NCBI RefSeq assembly: GCF_964019385.1 | Contig: NC_088643.1 | Coordinates: 3,668,804-3,732,803 of the forward strand | Source of the DNA: Sycon ciliatum | Lineage: Eukaryota; Porifera; Calcarea; Leucosolenida; Sycettidae | Length of the DNA: 64,000 nucleotides | Direction: 5' to 3' | Shown here: positions 19,371 to 31,639 of the stretch, piece by piece | Numbering within the stretch: the first letter of the stretch is position 1 | How the letters are laid out: each line of letters begins with the position of its first letter | Notes under the pieces: generated by a model | What the model was told of the DNA's origin: nothing | Database searches by the model: none | The model's input: only the letters and a program-made list of their open reading frames with translations | Made by a program: the position numbers and the translations under genes

Positions 19371-22007
19371 GCAACCAGTGTCGACAGCACTGCAATCAGG
19401 GTACGCCTTTTCTTTTTTGACGCTTTCCAAACAACTATTACTGTTTCCTAGGACGAGAACGTCATTTTTCAAACTCGTTACAAGTTCTGTGGATGAATAT
19501 GTGTCCTGCTGTGAATATAAAACACACTAACAATATCAACAGTATGACTATAGCTATCTTTTTATTGATCTGTACTCGCTATCCGGTATGAGATGAGAGA
19601 GTATCATTGTCGTCTGGTTTCTGTGGTGGTTAATATGCCCTATGCCACCTCCCCCCCCCCTTTTCCGCCATGTTTGTTTCCACGGCGATGCCAGATGCCA
19701 TTCGTTATACCCTGTATGAACTGAGTTGAGATGCCTATGAACATGCTCATAAAAAATTGTTTCCATATTTCATTTCCATATTTATCCATGTAATTTTTTT
19801 ACCACCTAGTCTATACCTTTTTAGTCTAGGGGTGTCCCTCAAATTAATTGTAGTTTTATTTTCTACACTCCGAAATGTTTAGTATTCATCGTGTTTTAGT
19901 GATAGATATAGATCTTTGCCGTGACACAATCTCATCAAGCAATGACTCTTCAAGAGCCTGTTGCTGTTTTCCGGCCTTGCACCATTGCCATATTTCTTGA
20001 TTACTTTCTCTGACGTTTGATTCCCAAGTCGCTGCTGCACTCTTCCTTGAACGGAGTCTGATTCTGTAGACTGTAGTATCCGTTTGGTAGCTAATTACTA
20101 GTCTTTACTACTACCGTATTCGCTTTGGCCTATTTCAATGTCTGGCAATGAGGATGAACCGTGGCCGTAGCTACGTAGAAGCCCTGGCATTCTGCTATGT
20201 TGCGCCTTTGTGTGTTTGGTCGTGGTGAGGGAGGGAGGGAGGAGGAGGAGGAGACGTGATGTGAAGCAACGTTATGCGAGGTTTCAGGTTGTTCATTTGC
20301 CAACTGACCCGTTACATTTGCTGAGAACGAGGGATTGTACAAACCCCTGCTGAGAACATACTCGAGTCAAGACTTGCAAAGAATGTTGTACACTGTACAA
20401 TACTACATCATGTACATGTACGGGCTTACACATAACCATACTGGTACGCGATGCGTAGACTAGACTACCAACGTTATTATTGTGCAGTCTTTGTAGCTAG
20501 CAGGGCTGTGCACTACGACGTCCGGTTCGTGAGCGACTACAGTGCAGGCATGGCAAGAACAAACTGTCGTACAGGAAATAATTGCATGGAAACGAGTGCA
20601 TCCAAAGGACGACCCAGCCGTTCACCATGTTCCCGTTCATCCAGCTGCTCCATGCCTCCGGGCTTGGTTTTTTTGGTGCATCACCCTGGGATCCATATCC
20701 CGGGGAAGTCTTGGTCATGATTAAATCTTCGTTGCAGACCGGACAGCGCTAGTCAATACCATGATGTAGATCTACAGTATAAGAATGTGTGTTTTCCACG
20801 GTCGCCTTCCTGACCTGCAGCAGATGACTCGAAGATTTCGAGGATCCATTTCGCAGACAAACACCGCGCGGCGTGTTGACTATCAACTCCGTTTCCAGCT
20901 CTTGTCTCAAGTCTTGATCTTGATGATATGCCAAATACTATTATAGTAACGTGCAACTAGACTTGAGAGGGCATTGCATGCATGGGGAGCGGCCATATGT
21001 AGATCCTCTGCGTACCATTTTAGACATGGGATCGTTCCGATCGAGAAGAGAAGCCACATAAGGAAGCTTGCTCCCACGTGCGTGTGTGATATTAGTGAGG
21101 TTCTGCCACACGGTATAACGTGCCAAAGTACGTATGGAAACTTCGCAGCGGTACGGGATTTAGTTTGATACGGATTTTTTCATACCGTTTTCCGTGTGAA
21201 GCGCGGTTCACACGGACCGGACTCCGTGTGAAAAGTGAGCGTACAGAGTACATGTGGCGGGGTACCCCCGGGTGTTCGTGCATGGTTCGAGCATGCTACG
21301 TACAGCAGAACCGGTGCAACGTACGAAAAATCCGTGTCAAACTTCACTGCAGTTGACACGGAGTTTGGTACGTAGTTCCGTGTAGCAGAACCTCTCTATT
21401 AATCTGGTGATCTGATCATGAATACAAGAGTCAAGAGAGGCTTTTTCAGCTCTGCCTACATCTAAACCCTGGTTCACTCACTTGCATCGAAAACATCACC
21501 CATCACACTTGAAGGGCCATGCGCCAGCTAGCTGTACCGTGGTACCGGTGTACCGTACACGATACGTGAGTGAAGACGCGCGCGCGCACCATCCAACCAT
21601 GGTAGATCTACACACTTCGTCACTTGATATGCAAACATCGACCCATCGGCAGCTTAGCACTCAACTTCAAGTCAAGGAGGAACTCCCTGCACTCTTATTT
21701 TTTGTTTACGCTTCCTCCGTGTTGTTCTGGAGGCGGAGAAGGGTTAGACCTTCCTTATTTGTCAATAATACCCCAGGTTTTCTTAGCACACTCTTATAAA
21801 AGTTACTTGTAGTACTTCGAAACGCGTGAAATGATAATAGTATAACGATAAAACTTCCACTCGAAATCTGTTTCAACCACCCAGCTCCAGCCTTTTCCAA
21901 GTTGTTTTTTGGCTCTCTCCCTTCGCCCTTCCACTTGAGCTATTACTGCTGGTATCGTCTCTACTCTAAACAGTCCAGTCTATCTGCTAGTATTGTAGTA
22001 AAGTGTC
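19371..22007. other. IST1 3' end and intergenic region
   Basis: The first ~150 bases are the likely IST1 3' UTR; no AATAAA is seen close by, only AATATAAA near 19513. The rest has short T/C-rich runs and a GGGAGGGAGG tract near 20230. No supported gene. Confidence 0.45.
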
Positions 22008-22100
22008 GTGGATGTTCTCCAGTTTGTAGTGACTGTAGGCCTGCCAACCTTTGCCACACTCCTTCGCCGCAAAGCCACACAACCCTCCACCACGTGGACT

Positions 22101-23851
22101 ATGCCTGTTATGGCGGGGAGGCGCAGGTGGCGACTGGCGATAGCTGACACTATATTCGGTGCGTGTATGGTATTGCAACTGCTGCTGGCATGTTCAAGTC
22201 AAGCTCAAGGCCAGACAAGGTAAAATCCAACTGCAACACATAATAAGTGATTACATAGCAGGAAAAACTATCAGTTCTAGTTCATTTCCTTTACACATAC
22301 ATGTATATGACCACTGTGTGTGTACAGTGACAACCGATCTCATAGGAGTAATTCCCTAGGAAGTAGTCACAGGTTTGGCAAAGGAAACAAAACTACGGAA
22401 TATCTCCCACCAGATCGGTTGTCACGGTGCATGTACAGTGCTCATGAATGCTTCTGGGTGTCTAGTACTCTTAGAACTCGGACTGGAGTTTACGGAAGCT
22501 TCTCCAATCTGCGTTTGCAAACATGCAGCCCAGGCTTACTGCTTTTTCCTCCCCTCCCCTTTTGGCATCTATTTCCAGTTTTGAAAATGGGCAGCACCGT
22601 GGCTCTTCCTTGTTTGGAACACGGAGTCACCTCTTTTGGCCGTGATTGCCTTTAGAGAAAGTCACTGCCTTTTGATGAAGTACTAAGACACTTTGCGAGC
22701 ACATATGGATGGAGGATGTCAAGCATGCTAGCAGCATACTGGACTCTGTATACCGTCCAGAGTACATAACCCCTGAGTGTGCAGCTCCAGTCCACGCTGT
22801 CCATGTAGAGTACGTAGATAGGGCTCTGATAGCGGAGGTGCTCCATCCGTGGATTGGGGTAGAGTGGAACCCGGGTTATGGGTCCACCTAACTCTGCGCG
22901 GACATAGCTGGACTCAGTTGTACAGGGATGGGCAAAAAGGTGTGCAAAACGACTTCTGGTGAGTAGATGGACCCCGGGAAAATAGTTTGGAGGGAAAAAA
23001 GTTACGGCTTCCTCGGAAACCGACGGGGGACCCCCCTTGGGCCGGAAATTAAATCCCGGTATAAGGATCACCTGCATAATGTACATGCCAAGTGACCCCC
23101 CCCCCCGGCCCGGGCTCCGAAGGATCACCCGCACATTGTACGTGCCAAGTGCCCCCCCCCCCCCCCTCCCCGGGCTCTGATCCCTAATCCAGTATGACCC
23201 TTAACCCGGGTTCTACTCTACACATGTATGACTCACTCCCCAGGTCGACCCGGTCGTACACTGCCGCGTTCCGAGTTGCCATAGGCAGCTACGTGATTCA
23301 AAAACTCCATATGGCGGAACACAGATCGGCATGCAGTGTACGTAAGACTTTCCGTAGATCGACTACGTTTTTTTTACTAACGTCATTTCGTTATGCGGAA
23401 CCTCTCTGATGATGAGGGACTGCCTGTGAGCGACAAAGGCAGGACAAGATGGTCACGGATGTGAACAGAATTGTAGAGGTGCAGGATGATACAGGTGACA
23501 ATGGGATGGATGGTGTGGAGAACTAGGAGACGGGCGACGGCGGGGAAGAGGTCAGGCGGGAAAGAATGTGAGGAAGCAGATGAAGGCAGTGTTCGCAAGA
23601 AGTCAGCTGTGTTCCTGCATTTGATGTCTCGTTCTGATTGTTTGGGTATGTCTCGCTTCTCTGTACTTTGCCGTGCCCGTCGTATACAGCAGTTGAAGGT
23701 CCTTGAAGCTGTTTGCATAGGTTTTCCATAGGTTTGCACACACATGATCTGTGCACGCAACGGGAACATGTTAGCACGAAAAAACCACTGGCTTTTTTGA
23801 TGAGGCCTTTCGCACCATTAGTCTTCAAAGCCAGTACATTGGGTGATATCA

Positions 23852-23901
<50 letters not shown>

Positions 23902-23957
23902 AGAGAGAGACACAGAGAGAGAGAGAGAGACACAGAGAGACACACAGAGACAGAGAG

Positions 23958-24050
<93 letters not shown>

Positions 24051-24673
24051 GAGAGAGAGAGAGTAGACAGCATCACATTCCTAAAAGCAAAACCTTCTCT
24101 CCTACATCAGGCCCGGCGGAACCGGTCCGGTTGGTCAGGCCATGGCTGGATCAACTTTTAGGTCGCCAATGTGTGTTTACTGTGAGGAGGTCATGGGTGT
24201 ATATGTACCCACTATTATCATACACAAACTGTATGAGAGGCTATAGGATACCAGGGTATGGCCGGACCAATCAAAAACTGCTTCTGCCGGTGGCGTGACA
24301 CCAGGTTTAGGTCTGAAGCATGAGGATTGAATACTGTCTCGACTACGGGGTTGGATGCGGCGCTGATGTGATTCTTTTGTGCTGTGTAGGTTCTCCATGT
24401 GCTGACTGCATGTGTGTTGGTCACTAGATTCTTCATCTTGTTCTTGTTCTTGATCTTGCTCTTTTTTTCCCCCTGGACACAGTTCATTATGTAACTCGGA
24501 ATGTCCACCGCTCAGGGTGCCTGTTAATGCTGTTTTGCATCAAAACGGCACCAATGTTGGCAATACCACCGTCATCAAGTGTGATTCCAAAAGTCGTCAA
24601 GTCGGTGGTGACACTTCACGTACATGCCTACCCAACGGTCGCTGGACAGGCTATGACATCACTTGCTACACTT
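22101..24673 (+). CDS. Secreted CCP/sushi-domain protein, 5' part
   Basis: Exon 1 at 22101-22219 encodes an arginine-rich start followed by a hydrophobic stretch (IADTIFGACMVLQLLLACSS) that reads as a signal peptide; an in-frame ATG at 22008 would add 31 residues. Exon 2 at 24483-24673 joins in phase 2 and encodes one CCP (sushi) module: SECPPL with the first Cys, VIKC second, SRTC third, NGRWTGYDITC with the invariant Trp and last Cys. A possible 39-nt third exon, 26813-26851, fits phase 1 to 1. CCP modules mediate protein-protein contacts in complement-like, adhesion and receptor proteins. The 3' end was not found; it may lie beyond the transposon-rich region. Confidence 0.7.
22858..23222. 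mobile_element. Possible MITE with GTAGAGTGGAACCCGGGTT ends
   Basis: GTAGAGTGGAACCCGGGTTA on the left matches the complement of TAACCCGGGTTCTACTCTAC on the right. Inside are two related units with TGTACATGCCAAGTGACC and long C runs. It lies in the CCP gene intron 1. Confidence 0.55.
23851..24063. repeat. (GA)n microsatellite
   Basis: About 210 bases of AGAGAG with CACAGAGA interruptions. Confidence 0.96.
24108..24306. mobile_element. Possible MITE, CAGGCCCGGCGG ends
   Basis: GGCGGAACCGGTCCGGTTGG on the left is partly complementary to GGCCGGACCAATCAAAAACT...GCCGG on the right. Related in end sequence to the element at 57567-57932. Confidence 0.4.
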
Positions 24674-24730
24674 GTAAGTTGTGCTTACAGTTCCGTCGTA
24701 CAAACAACTGGCATCCTAACGTGTTCCTGT

Positions 24731-24918
24731 CTGACATGTGTAGTGTTAGGTTTGGTGGTGAAAACAACTGACATGTGTAGTGTTAGGTTTGGTGATGAAA
24801 ACAACTGACATGTGTAGTGTTAGGTTTGGTGGTGAAAACAACTGACATGTGTAGTGTTAGGTTTGGTGATGAAAACAACTGACATGTGTAGTGTTAGGTT
24901 TGGTGGTGAAAACAACTG
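24731..24918. repeat. 37-bp minisatellite, about 5 units
   Basis: Units of TGACATGTGTAGTGTTAGGT plus TTGGTGGTGAAAACAAC just after the CCP exon donor; units alternate GGTGG and GGTGA versions. Confidence 0.9.
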
Positions 24919-25329
24919 TACATCCTGCATGCAATATGAGTGACAAGTGTAAGTCTTCCTTGCCATGATTGAGGCTTGGAAAGTAGCAAGAACAGTGAGT
25001 TCGAAATTCAGCCAGGTTTTTCAATATTAGGACAGGTGAATCAAATCAAATGTATGGAGATGCACGTCCCAAACCCAGATCTTTCGAATTTTTAGTAGGT
25101 TTTCAGCCCAAACTCGGCCCAAATCGGGCTCTGATTATACTATCTGAATGGAGTGTAGGTGAGCCAGGCTTCCGTGTCCACATTCTCTGCCTGCTTGTGA
25201 GAAGAAGAAATGTGTCACTTGAGCTGAGCCATCTTCTTCTCTTATTGCATTCACCGCGGCTGTCTGCAACTTCACACGTGCAGTTTCCGTGTCTACATTG
25301 CTACTGTAGTTGGTGGCATTGCCTGACAG

Positions 25330-25531
25330 TGTGGCTAAGAGTGGCTGAGAGTGGCTGAGAGTGGCTAAGAGTGGCTAAGAGTGGCTGAGAGTGGCTGGGA
25401 GTGGCTAAGAGTGGCTGGGAGTGGCTGAGAGTGGCTGAGAGTGGCTGAGAGTGGCTAAGAGTGGCTGAGAGTGGCCGAGAGTGGCCGAGAGTGGCCGAGA
25501 GTGGCTAAGAGTGGCTCAGAGTGGCTGGAAA
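25330..25531. repeat. 10-bp minisatellite, about 20 units
   Basis: Tandem AGAGTGGCTG/AGAGTGGCTA units with a few CCG variants. Confidence 0.95.
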
Positions 25532-26246
25532 GGTCATGCACACATCGTATATCATATCGCAGTGTGCACGCATGGTCATGTGTACTGGTTTCCTGCATTC
25601 ATGTCTGGAGTAGTCTGGCTGTCATGTTCATTGTCGTGCTGTGTTACGGTCACGCGAGTCGGCATCTTAGTGCACGACAATGCTGTCTGCTTACGCTCTC
25701 TTTGTACGCATTCATGTCAGGCGATAGAGCGGCCCTCATTGGCATGCTTCGACAGGTCTGGGTCTCTGGTTTCACATGTGCCCTGCTCGGCCTGCTGCTG
25801 TGCCTTTTCATGTATGTTGCCCTGCTGCTGTGTTCTAATACCATGTTGCTTTTCCTTTCGGCTAGCCTTCAGTAGTCTTCTTCTTCAGTAAGTTAGTAAC
25901 TTAGTTGGAAACACAAGGAAGTTTTGCAATGCGAATTGAGCCTGAAGTGATAGTACTGATACAGCCTAGAATCCAGTAAAGCGAGCCAGACAGAGAGCTG
26001 GCCACGCAGCCGTGATTTTGTGCTCTACCAGCATTGGAGCTATGTTCTTTTGCATGTATGCCAGGGGTTGGTGGCGCTTCGGAAGCTTATGCACACGTGT
26101 GCTGCCAATTTCTGTTATTTTCTTCTGCAGATGTCTCTCTACTGAGTTGTTCATTCAAGTACAGCTTTTTGTATTGTGGAATGAGATTGCCACCCAATGC
26201 GTCGATAACTGAAGAAAAGGGCTGTAAGCTGTAAACTAGAGAGTAT
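25532..26246. other. Stretch without a supported gene
   Basis: Several open readings with hydrophobic runs exist, but none has a start, domain and splice pattern that agree. Nothing assigned. Confidence 0.4.
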
Positions 26247-26560
<314 letters not shown>

Positions 26561-26851
26561 TCTAGAACCAGAGCTACTACTCCCCGGGGAAGGTTTGTCA
26601 GACCTGGATCTGGATTTATTGAAACAAACGTGCACCCATTTTGGATTGATGTGAATCCAGATATGACCGATCAGACATGTGATTGCACAGCGCTGCGAAT
26701 AGGCCGCTCGGTGCTAGCAGAAGTTTTACTCCACTTTGAAAGGATTAAAAAAAATTACATATCACACATGCTGTTTCGCACCCATGCTTCTTCTATTCCA
26801 TCATATTTGTAGATCGTGTTCTCAAGGTGGATCCAGCCAGTAAAACCAATC

Positions 26852-28312
26852 GTAAGTGATGCTTGTCCTTAGCTTTGTCATGGTCCAATATATTGGTCAC
26901 TCGGGCTGTGATTATTTGGTTGGATCTGGGGCTGGGTGCGGGCCCGGGTTGCTGGTCCGTTGCGTTGAGTCCCTCAGAACCAATCGATCGGGTTTCCTCA
27001 CACACACCTACTGTGACCGCGTTGGTGTAGAAAGTCACGATTGAAAAATCTCCCCCCCCCCCCCCCCCCCCCCCCGGGTTTGTGCACATCGTATCGTCTC
27101 AACTGCCTTCAGAAGATGTTACGAGAGATAGGAGAGTCGCCAGCAAGCATCACATCCATCTTCAGGAAGTGGAAAGAGCAAACGGCATGGTCCTTGGTTG
27201 GGTAAATGCTGAACGTCTGATTTGTCCCAACAAAGATTTCATGCAGATCTTGCCCGCTATCGTTGCTAGAAGAGAAAAAAATCTGTGGGTGCACATCCAG
27301 TGCATTTACAGATTTGCATGCTTCTCTTGCGACGGGCGTATACATGGCAGAGGCGACGGTTTCAAATAGGACACAGGTTGCAAACCGGAACGGACTCAAT
27401 ATTCACTTTCTCTCTTGGTATTTTGATTAGAAAACATATGTCACAGTGAGACTACGATGTGTTATACTCCGAGCCAAAATTTCATGGCTCTGCGATGACC
27501 AGAAGCGCCATACCAAGCAGGTAAGTTTTTGACGTGTTGCTTCGCACTGCGACTTGAGTTTTACGACTTTCGAAAAATCAACTTCTTGTGGCAGGTAAAC
27601 AGCGGCTCGCCTCTCGCCAATAAAGCACCGCATACCAATCAAAACTAATGGAAGCACACACAAGGCTTATTGTTACTCTGTACTGGCCGTCGAGGAGCGA
27701 TAGCAATTACCGAATTTCAGACCCAGAGTGAATTTGACGTGCACTCTAAAACGTGTCCGGTTTGGAGCCACCTCTGATTTGAACTTTTTTGAAGCGAAAA
27801 ATTGGGCAACTTGGAGGCAATGGGTCAACACAAAGGAGTGGCTCAGTTCGATTGACTCTGGCCCCAGGGCAAACTTCAACATGCCAGTTTCCTTCCACAA
27901 ACATATTTCGAGTGAAAAATCAACGCTGATGATCGGTTTGGGTCTATACAAATTTGGCTGTCAAGCCGTTCCGGTATCGAACCGTCGCCTCTTCTAGTAC
28001 ATAGTACTTCACGCATGTAACAATGACTGATACCCATCCAAACACGTACAAAATCTTGATCCGTTGGCCTGGTCGTGTTTGGCCGAAAATTCATACCGGT
28101 AATATTTTTGTCCTTCCTTTTACTCGATCTGCGGGCAAAACTGTTTCGTTCTTTGTGGACTCATCAGCGCAGCACAGAGAAAACGAGGCCGAACCTGATA
28201 GCAATGAAAAATAAATTTCCAAAGCCAGATTTAAACCAGGCCCTTCCTTTTGTCCATTCCTAGCTGTCTGCCTGCGGTGTTCCAGTTTAAACTAATCCAG
28301 TAAATCATGATA
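26852..28312. other. Region with a repeat fragment, no supported gene
   Basis: Contains a poly-C run at 27051-27075 and, at 27240-27350, a third copy of the outer arm of the 2800-3945 palindrome (AAATCTGTGGGTGCACATCC). The rest is unassigned. Confidence 0.5.
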
Positions 28313-28471
28313 CAGTAAAACCTGGAACTAAAGACCACTGTGACTAGCGACCACTGTGACTAGCGACCAGCCTGGTACTAAAGACCACTGTGACTAGCGA
28401 CCAGCCTGGTACTACAGTAAAACCTGGAACTAAAGACCACTGTGACTAGCGACCAGCCTGGAACTAGAGAC

Positions 28472-28991
28472 TGTAGCGGTGGCTACTTAGAGTAGTTTCG
28501 CCTGACTGTTTATTGCAAAAGGGGGAACATTATCGGACACGGAAAAGCACAACTACTGTAAGGAGAGCAGAAACGAAGAGGTCGTTCCAATCGGGAATCA
28601 CTGAGTAAAGAAGACCGAGAGCGGGATGGACGGCGGTGCTGCGTGCACACAGCAGCGACCGGAAGCAGCGTGCCCAGTACGGGATGCCATGTATAGATGG
28701 AGCCCGAGGGCAGTGCACTCAGACATGAATACGCACGCGCACCCGAGTACTGCGTTCAGTGCATGCGGGGACTGTGGCATAGAAGGGGAAGGGTTAGTGA
28801 TGCGCAGCCAGCAAGTGCAGCGATACATGAATGCATGAGTCAATGGTACAGCAGGCAGGCTGCGGTTCTTATACGAGTACACACGTTAGATCAATGCGAG
28901 TGAGTGTAGGGAGTAGGAAGGAGAAACCTGGAGACAGACATTGATATGCCTAGGGATAGAGTTCTGTCATGATGCTACTCATTACACTACA
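28472..28991 (-). repeat. 3' LTR (minus orientation)
   Basis: Matches 30262-30781 without any difference noticed by eye. The end of the LTR plus the purine tract is duplicated again at about 29015-29103. Confidence 0.93.
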
Positions 28992-29276
28992 TCTCCCCTA
29001 ACGGAAAGAGTTGCAGGCCCAGACAATGCTATGCCCAGGGATAGAGTTCTGTCATGATGTTACTTATTACACCACATCTCCCCTAACGGAAAGAGTTGCA
29101 GGTCCATGTTCACATTGTCGAGATGAGCCGCTCCGGTGCAATGGCTGTGCGACTTGAACAGGTAGTGGAGGTGGCACTTGTGTTGGGCTCGGCGGCTGCA
29201 GGCATGCCGTTTTGGCTCGCCACAGGAGTTTCTCCACCGCTTGGTGGCTTCGGGCTGCGGCGGGAGTAGCCGTGAG

Positions 29277-29935
29277 GTGTTGCAGTGAGCCGTTGCAGTA
29301 AGCTGTTGCAGTCAGCCGTTGCAGTAAGCTGTTGCAGTGGGCCGTTGCAGTGGGCCGTTGCAGTAAGCCGTTGCAGTAAGCCATTGCAGTAAGCTGTTGC
29401 AGTAAGCCGTTGCAGTGAGCCGTTGCAGTGAGCCTTTGCAGTAAGCCGTTGCAGTAAGCCGTTGCAGTAAGCCGTTGCAGTAAGCCGTTGCAGTAAGCCG
29501 TTGCAGTAAGCCTTTACAGTAAGCGGTTGCAGTAAGCCGTTGCAGTGAGCCGTTGCAATGAGCGGTTGCAGTGAGCCGTTGCAGTTAGGCGTTGCAGTGA
29601 GCCGTTGCAGTGAGCCGTTGCAGTGAGCCGTTGCAGTGAGCCGTTGCAGTGAGCCGTTGCAGTAAGCCGTTGCAGTAAGCCGTTGCAGTGAGCCGTTGCA
29701 GTGAGCCGTTGCAGTGAGCCGTTGCAGTGAGCCGTTGCAGTAAGCCGTTGCAGTAAGCCGTTGCAGTGAGCGGTTGCAGTGAGCGGTTGCGGTGAGCTGT
29801 TGCGGTGAGCTGTTGCAGTAAGCCGTTGCAGTGGGCCGTTGCAGTGAGCCGTTGCAGTAAGCCGTTGCAGTAAGCCGTTGCAGTAAGCCGTTGCAGTGAG
29901 CCGTTGCAGTGAGCTGTTGCAGTGAGCCGTTGGCT
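29277..29935. repeat. 13-bp minisatellite inside the LTR element, about 50 units
   Basis: Tandem GTTGCAGTGAGCC / GTTGCAGTAAGCC units. On minus it stays open for long stretches as a 13-residue repeat (three 13-bp units make 39 nt) fused to the gag remnant. Confidence 0.93.
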
Positions 29936-30254
29936 TGCAGTGGTGTGTCGTGAAGCGATCGCGGATGCGGTCATCGCGAGCGTCCTTGAAGTCGCCGTTG
30001 TCCGCGCCGCCGTAGAGACGACGCAGAAGTGACTCGTCCACGGTCTCGGATGGCGACTGTGTGTCGCGTTAGAACATCGTTCGTCCGTGGACGACGTTGG
30101 ACACGGGCGTGAAGTACGCCGAGAGTTTCGTCTCCACTTCCTGAGATTTATCGCGATCGCTGGCGTTGTCGAACGCGAGCCATCCTAGATCCTGAAGTTG
30201 CAGACCAGGTTCGTTGCGGATCAATGTTATTTTTTTATCACTGATCCTGTTCAC
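29936..30254 (-). pseudogene. gag remnant of the Mag-like element
   Basis: Two reading pieces on minus: one with LSAYFTPVSNVVHGRTMF (30069-30254) and one with FKDARDDRIRDRF (about 29940-30041). They line up with LDAYFTPALNVFHQRTIF and FGDQKDNRIRDRL in the gag of the Mag element at 39948. A stop separates them and the minisatellite replaces everything after. Confidence 0.75.
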
Positions 30255-30261
30255 TGCGCCA

Positions 30262-30781
30262 TGTAGCGGTGGCTACTTAGAGTAGTTTCGCCTGACTGTT
30301 TATTGCAAAAGGGGGAACATTATCGGACACGGAAAAGCACAACTACTGTAAGGAGAGCAGAAACGAAGAGGTCGTTCCAATCGGGAATCACTGAGTAAAG
30401 AAGACCGAGAGCGGGATGGACGGCGGTGCTGCGTGCACACAGCAGCGACCGGAAGCAGCGTGCCCAGTACGGGATGCCATGTATAGATGGAGCCCGAGGG
30501 CAGTGCACTCAGACATGAATACGCACGCGCACCCGAGTACTGCGTTCAGTGCATGCGGGGACTGTGGCATAGAAGGGGAAGGGTTAGTGATGCGCAGCCA
30601 GCAAGTGCAGCGATACATGAATGCATGAGTCAATGGTACAGCAGGCAGGCTGCGGTTCTTATACGAGTACACACGTTAGATCAATGCGAGTGAGTGTAGG
30701 GAGTAGGAAGGAGAAACCTGGAGACAGACATTGATATGCCTAGGGATAGAGTTCTGTCATGATGCTACTCATTACACTACA
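30262..30781 (-). repeat. 5' LTR (minus orientation)
   Basis: See 28472-28991; TSD GAGAC follows at 30782-30786. Confidence 0.93.
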
Positions 30782-31144
30782 GAGACCACTGTGACCAGCG
30801 ACCAGCCTGGAACTAAAGACCACTTCGCCAGGCACCGACGGTCTCACAGTCATTATGGTTGTGCGGTGCAAACCTCTAACTAAGGACCACCTGCCACTAA
30901 AGACCGCTTTCTCCAGCCCCAAGGGGTGGTAGTTAGTCACAGATTTCACTGTACTTGTGCTTTTGTTTACTGTCCTTACAGATATTTTCAGCACCTATTC
31001 ACTGCTGGCGAAAAACAAATGCAAAGTCTACATCAAAGTCATAGGGTTAGACTCTGCTACCACCCTTCATGTCCGTCTGTCTCTTCTACCCTTTGCACTT
31101 TGGCCTTTAGCCACTCAAGATACATGTATTGTATGGGTATTAGT

Positions 31145-31540
31145 TAGGGCTGAAACGACTATACCGAATAATCGAGTACTCGTTTCATAACTCTAACGAT
31201 CGAGCAATCGTTTAGATTACCGATTACGATCATTTTGCGTTTTTTAAAATTTGTGTCCAGAAAGTACTGTAAACCCTCGTTTGTGGAGTTTGAATCAGTT
31301 TCCGCTGGGAGTATGCAGTTGCCAGGGGTATGGTTCATGTTCTGAGGTTAAATTGACTTCAAAACTGCCATGTTTCGGAGCTACACTTGCAGATTTGTTG
31401 GTATTATGAAGGCATAGTTTGTGGAAACAGAGTAATGTTTGCACAGAATTATGACTATTTGCTAACGATTATAATCGATTACTCGATCGTTAAGCTAAAG
31501 AGTAATCGATACGTGAAAATTCACGATCGTTTCAGCCCTA
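31145..31540. mobile_element. hAT MITE with 8-bp duplication GTATTAGT
   Basis: Ends TAGGGCTGAAACGA and its complement TCGTTTCAGCCCTA; perfect 8-bp direct repeats GTATTAGT at 31137-31144 and 31541-31548. AT-rich with ATCGATTACTCGATCG-type inverted repeats; no ORF. Confidence 0.93.
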
Positions 31541-31558
31541 GTATTAGTGCAGGCACGT

Positions 31559-31637
31559 ACACACACGCGCGCGCGCACACGCACACACACACACGTACGC
31601 GCACACGCGCGCACACACGCACACACACACACACACC
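31559..31637. repeat. CA/CG microsatellite
   Basis: Mixed CACACA and CGCGCG dinucleotides next to the LINE 3' end. Confidence 0.92.
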
Positions 31638-31639
31638 TT

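Larger units (their letters stand above)
28472..30781 (-). mobile_element. Young non-autonomous Mag-like LTR retrotransposon
   Basis: Two 520-bp LTRs (28472-28991 and 30262-30781), identical by eye, TGTAG...CTACA, flanked by the 5-bp duplication GAGAC (28467-28471 and 30782-30786). It reads on minus: next to the right LTR is TGGCGCAGTGAACAGGATC (primer-binding-site position), and next to the left LTR a purine tract (complement of TCTCCCCTAACGG). The 1.27-kb interior keeps only gag pieces and a minisatellite. No protease, RT or integrase, so it must move, if at all, with enzymes of another element, probably a Mag relative such as 39409-44706. Confidence 0.92.
28313..30951. mobile_element. MITE with CAGTAAAACCTGG ends, split by an LTR element
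   Basis: Left end CAGTAAAACCTGGAAC (28313), right end complement of CAGTGAAATCTGTGACTAAC (30951), with TA on each side. The left part carries tandem CTAAAGACCACTGTGACTAG repeats. The LTR element 28472-30781 sits in the middle; without it the MITE would be about 320 bases. Confidence 0.72.

Noticed and set aside
23713-24298. Arg-Glu and Leu-Ser repeat ORFs
   Set aside because: Translations of the (GA)n microsatellite.
29277-29935. CRISPR-like array
   Set aside because: The 13-bp units have no spacers and lie in a eukaryotic LTR element; it is a minisatellite.
29514-30041. ORF with a repeated TATAHCNGSLQRL unit as a possible repeat protein
   Set aside because: It is the 13-bp minisatellite read through from a gag remnant; the unit is a by-product of DNA-level expansion.
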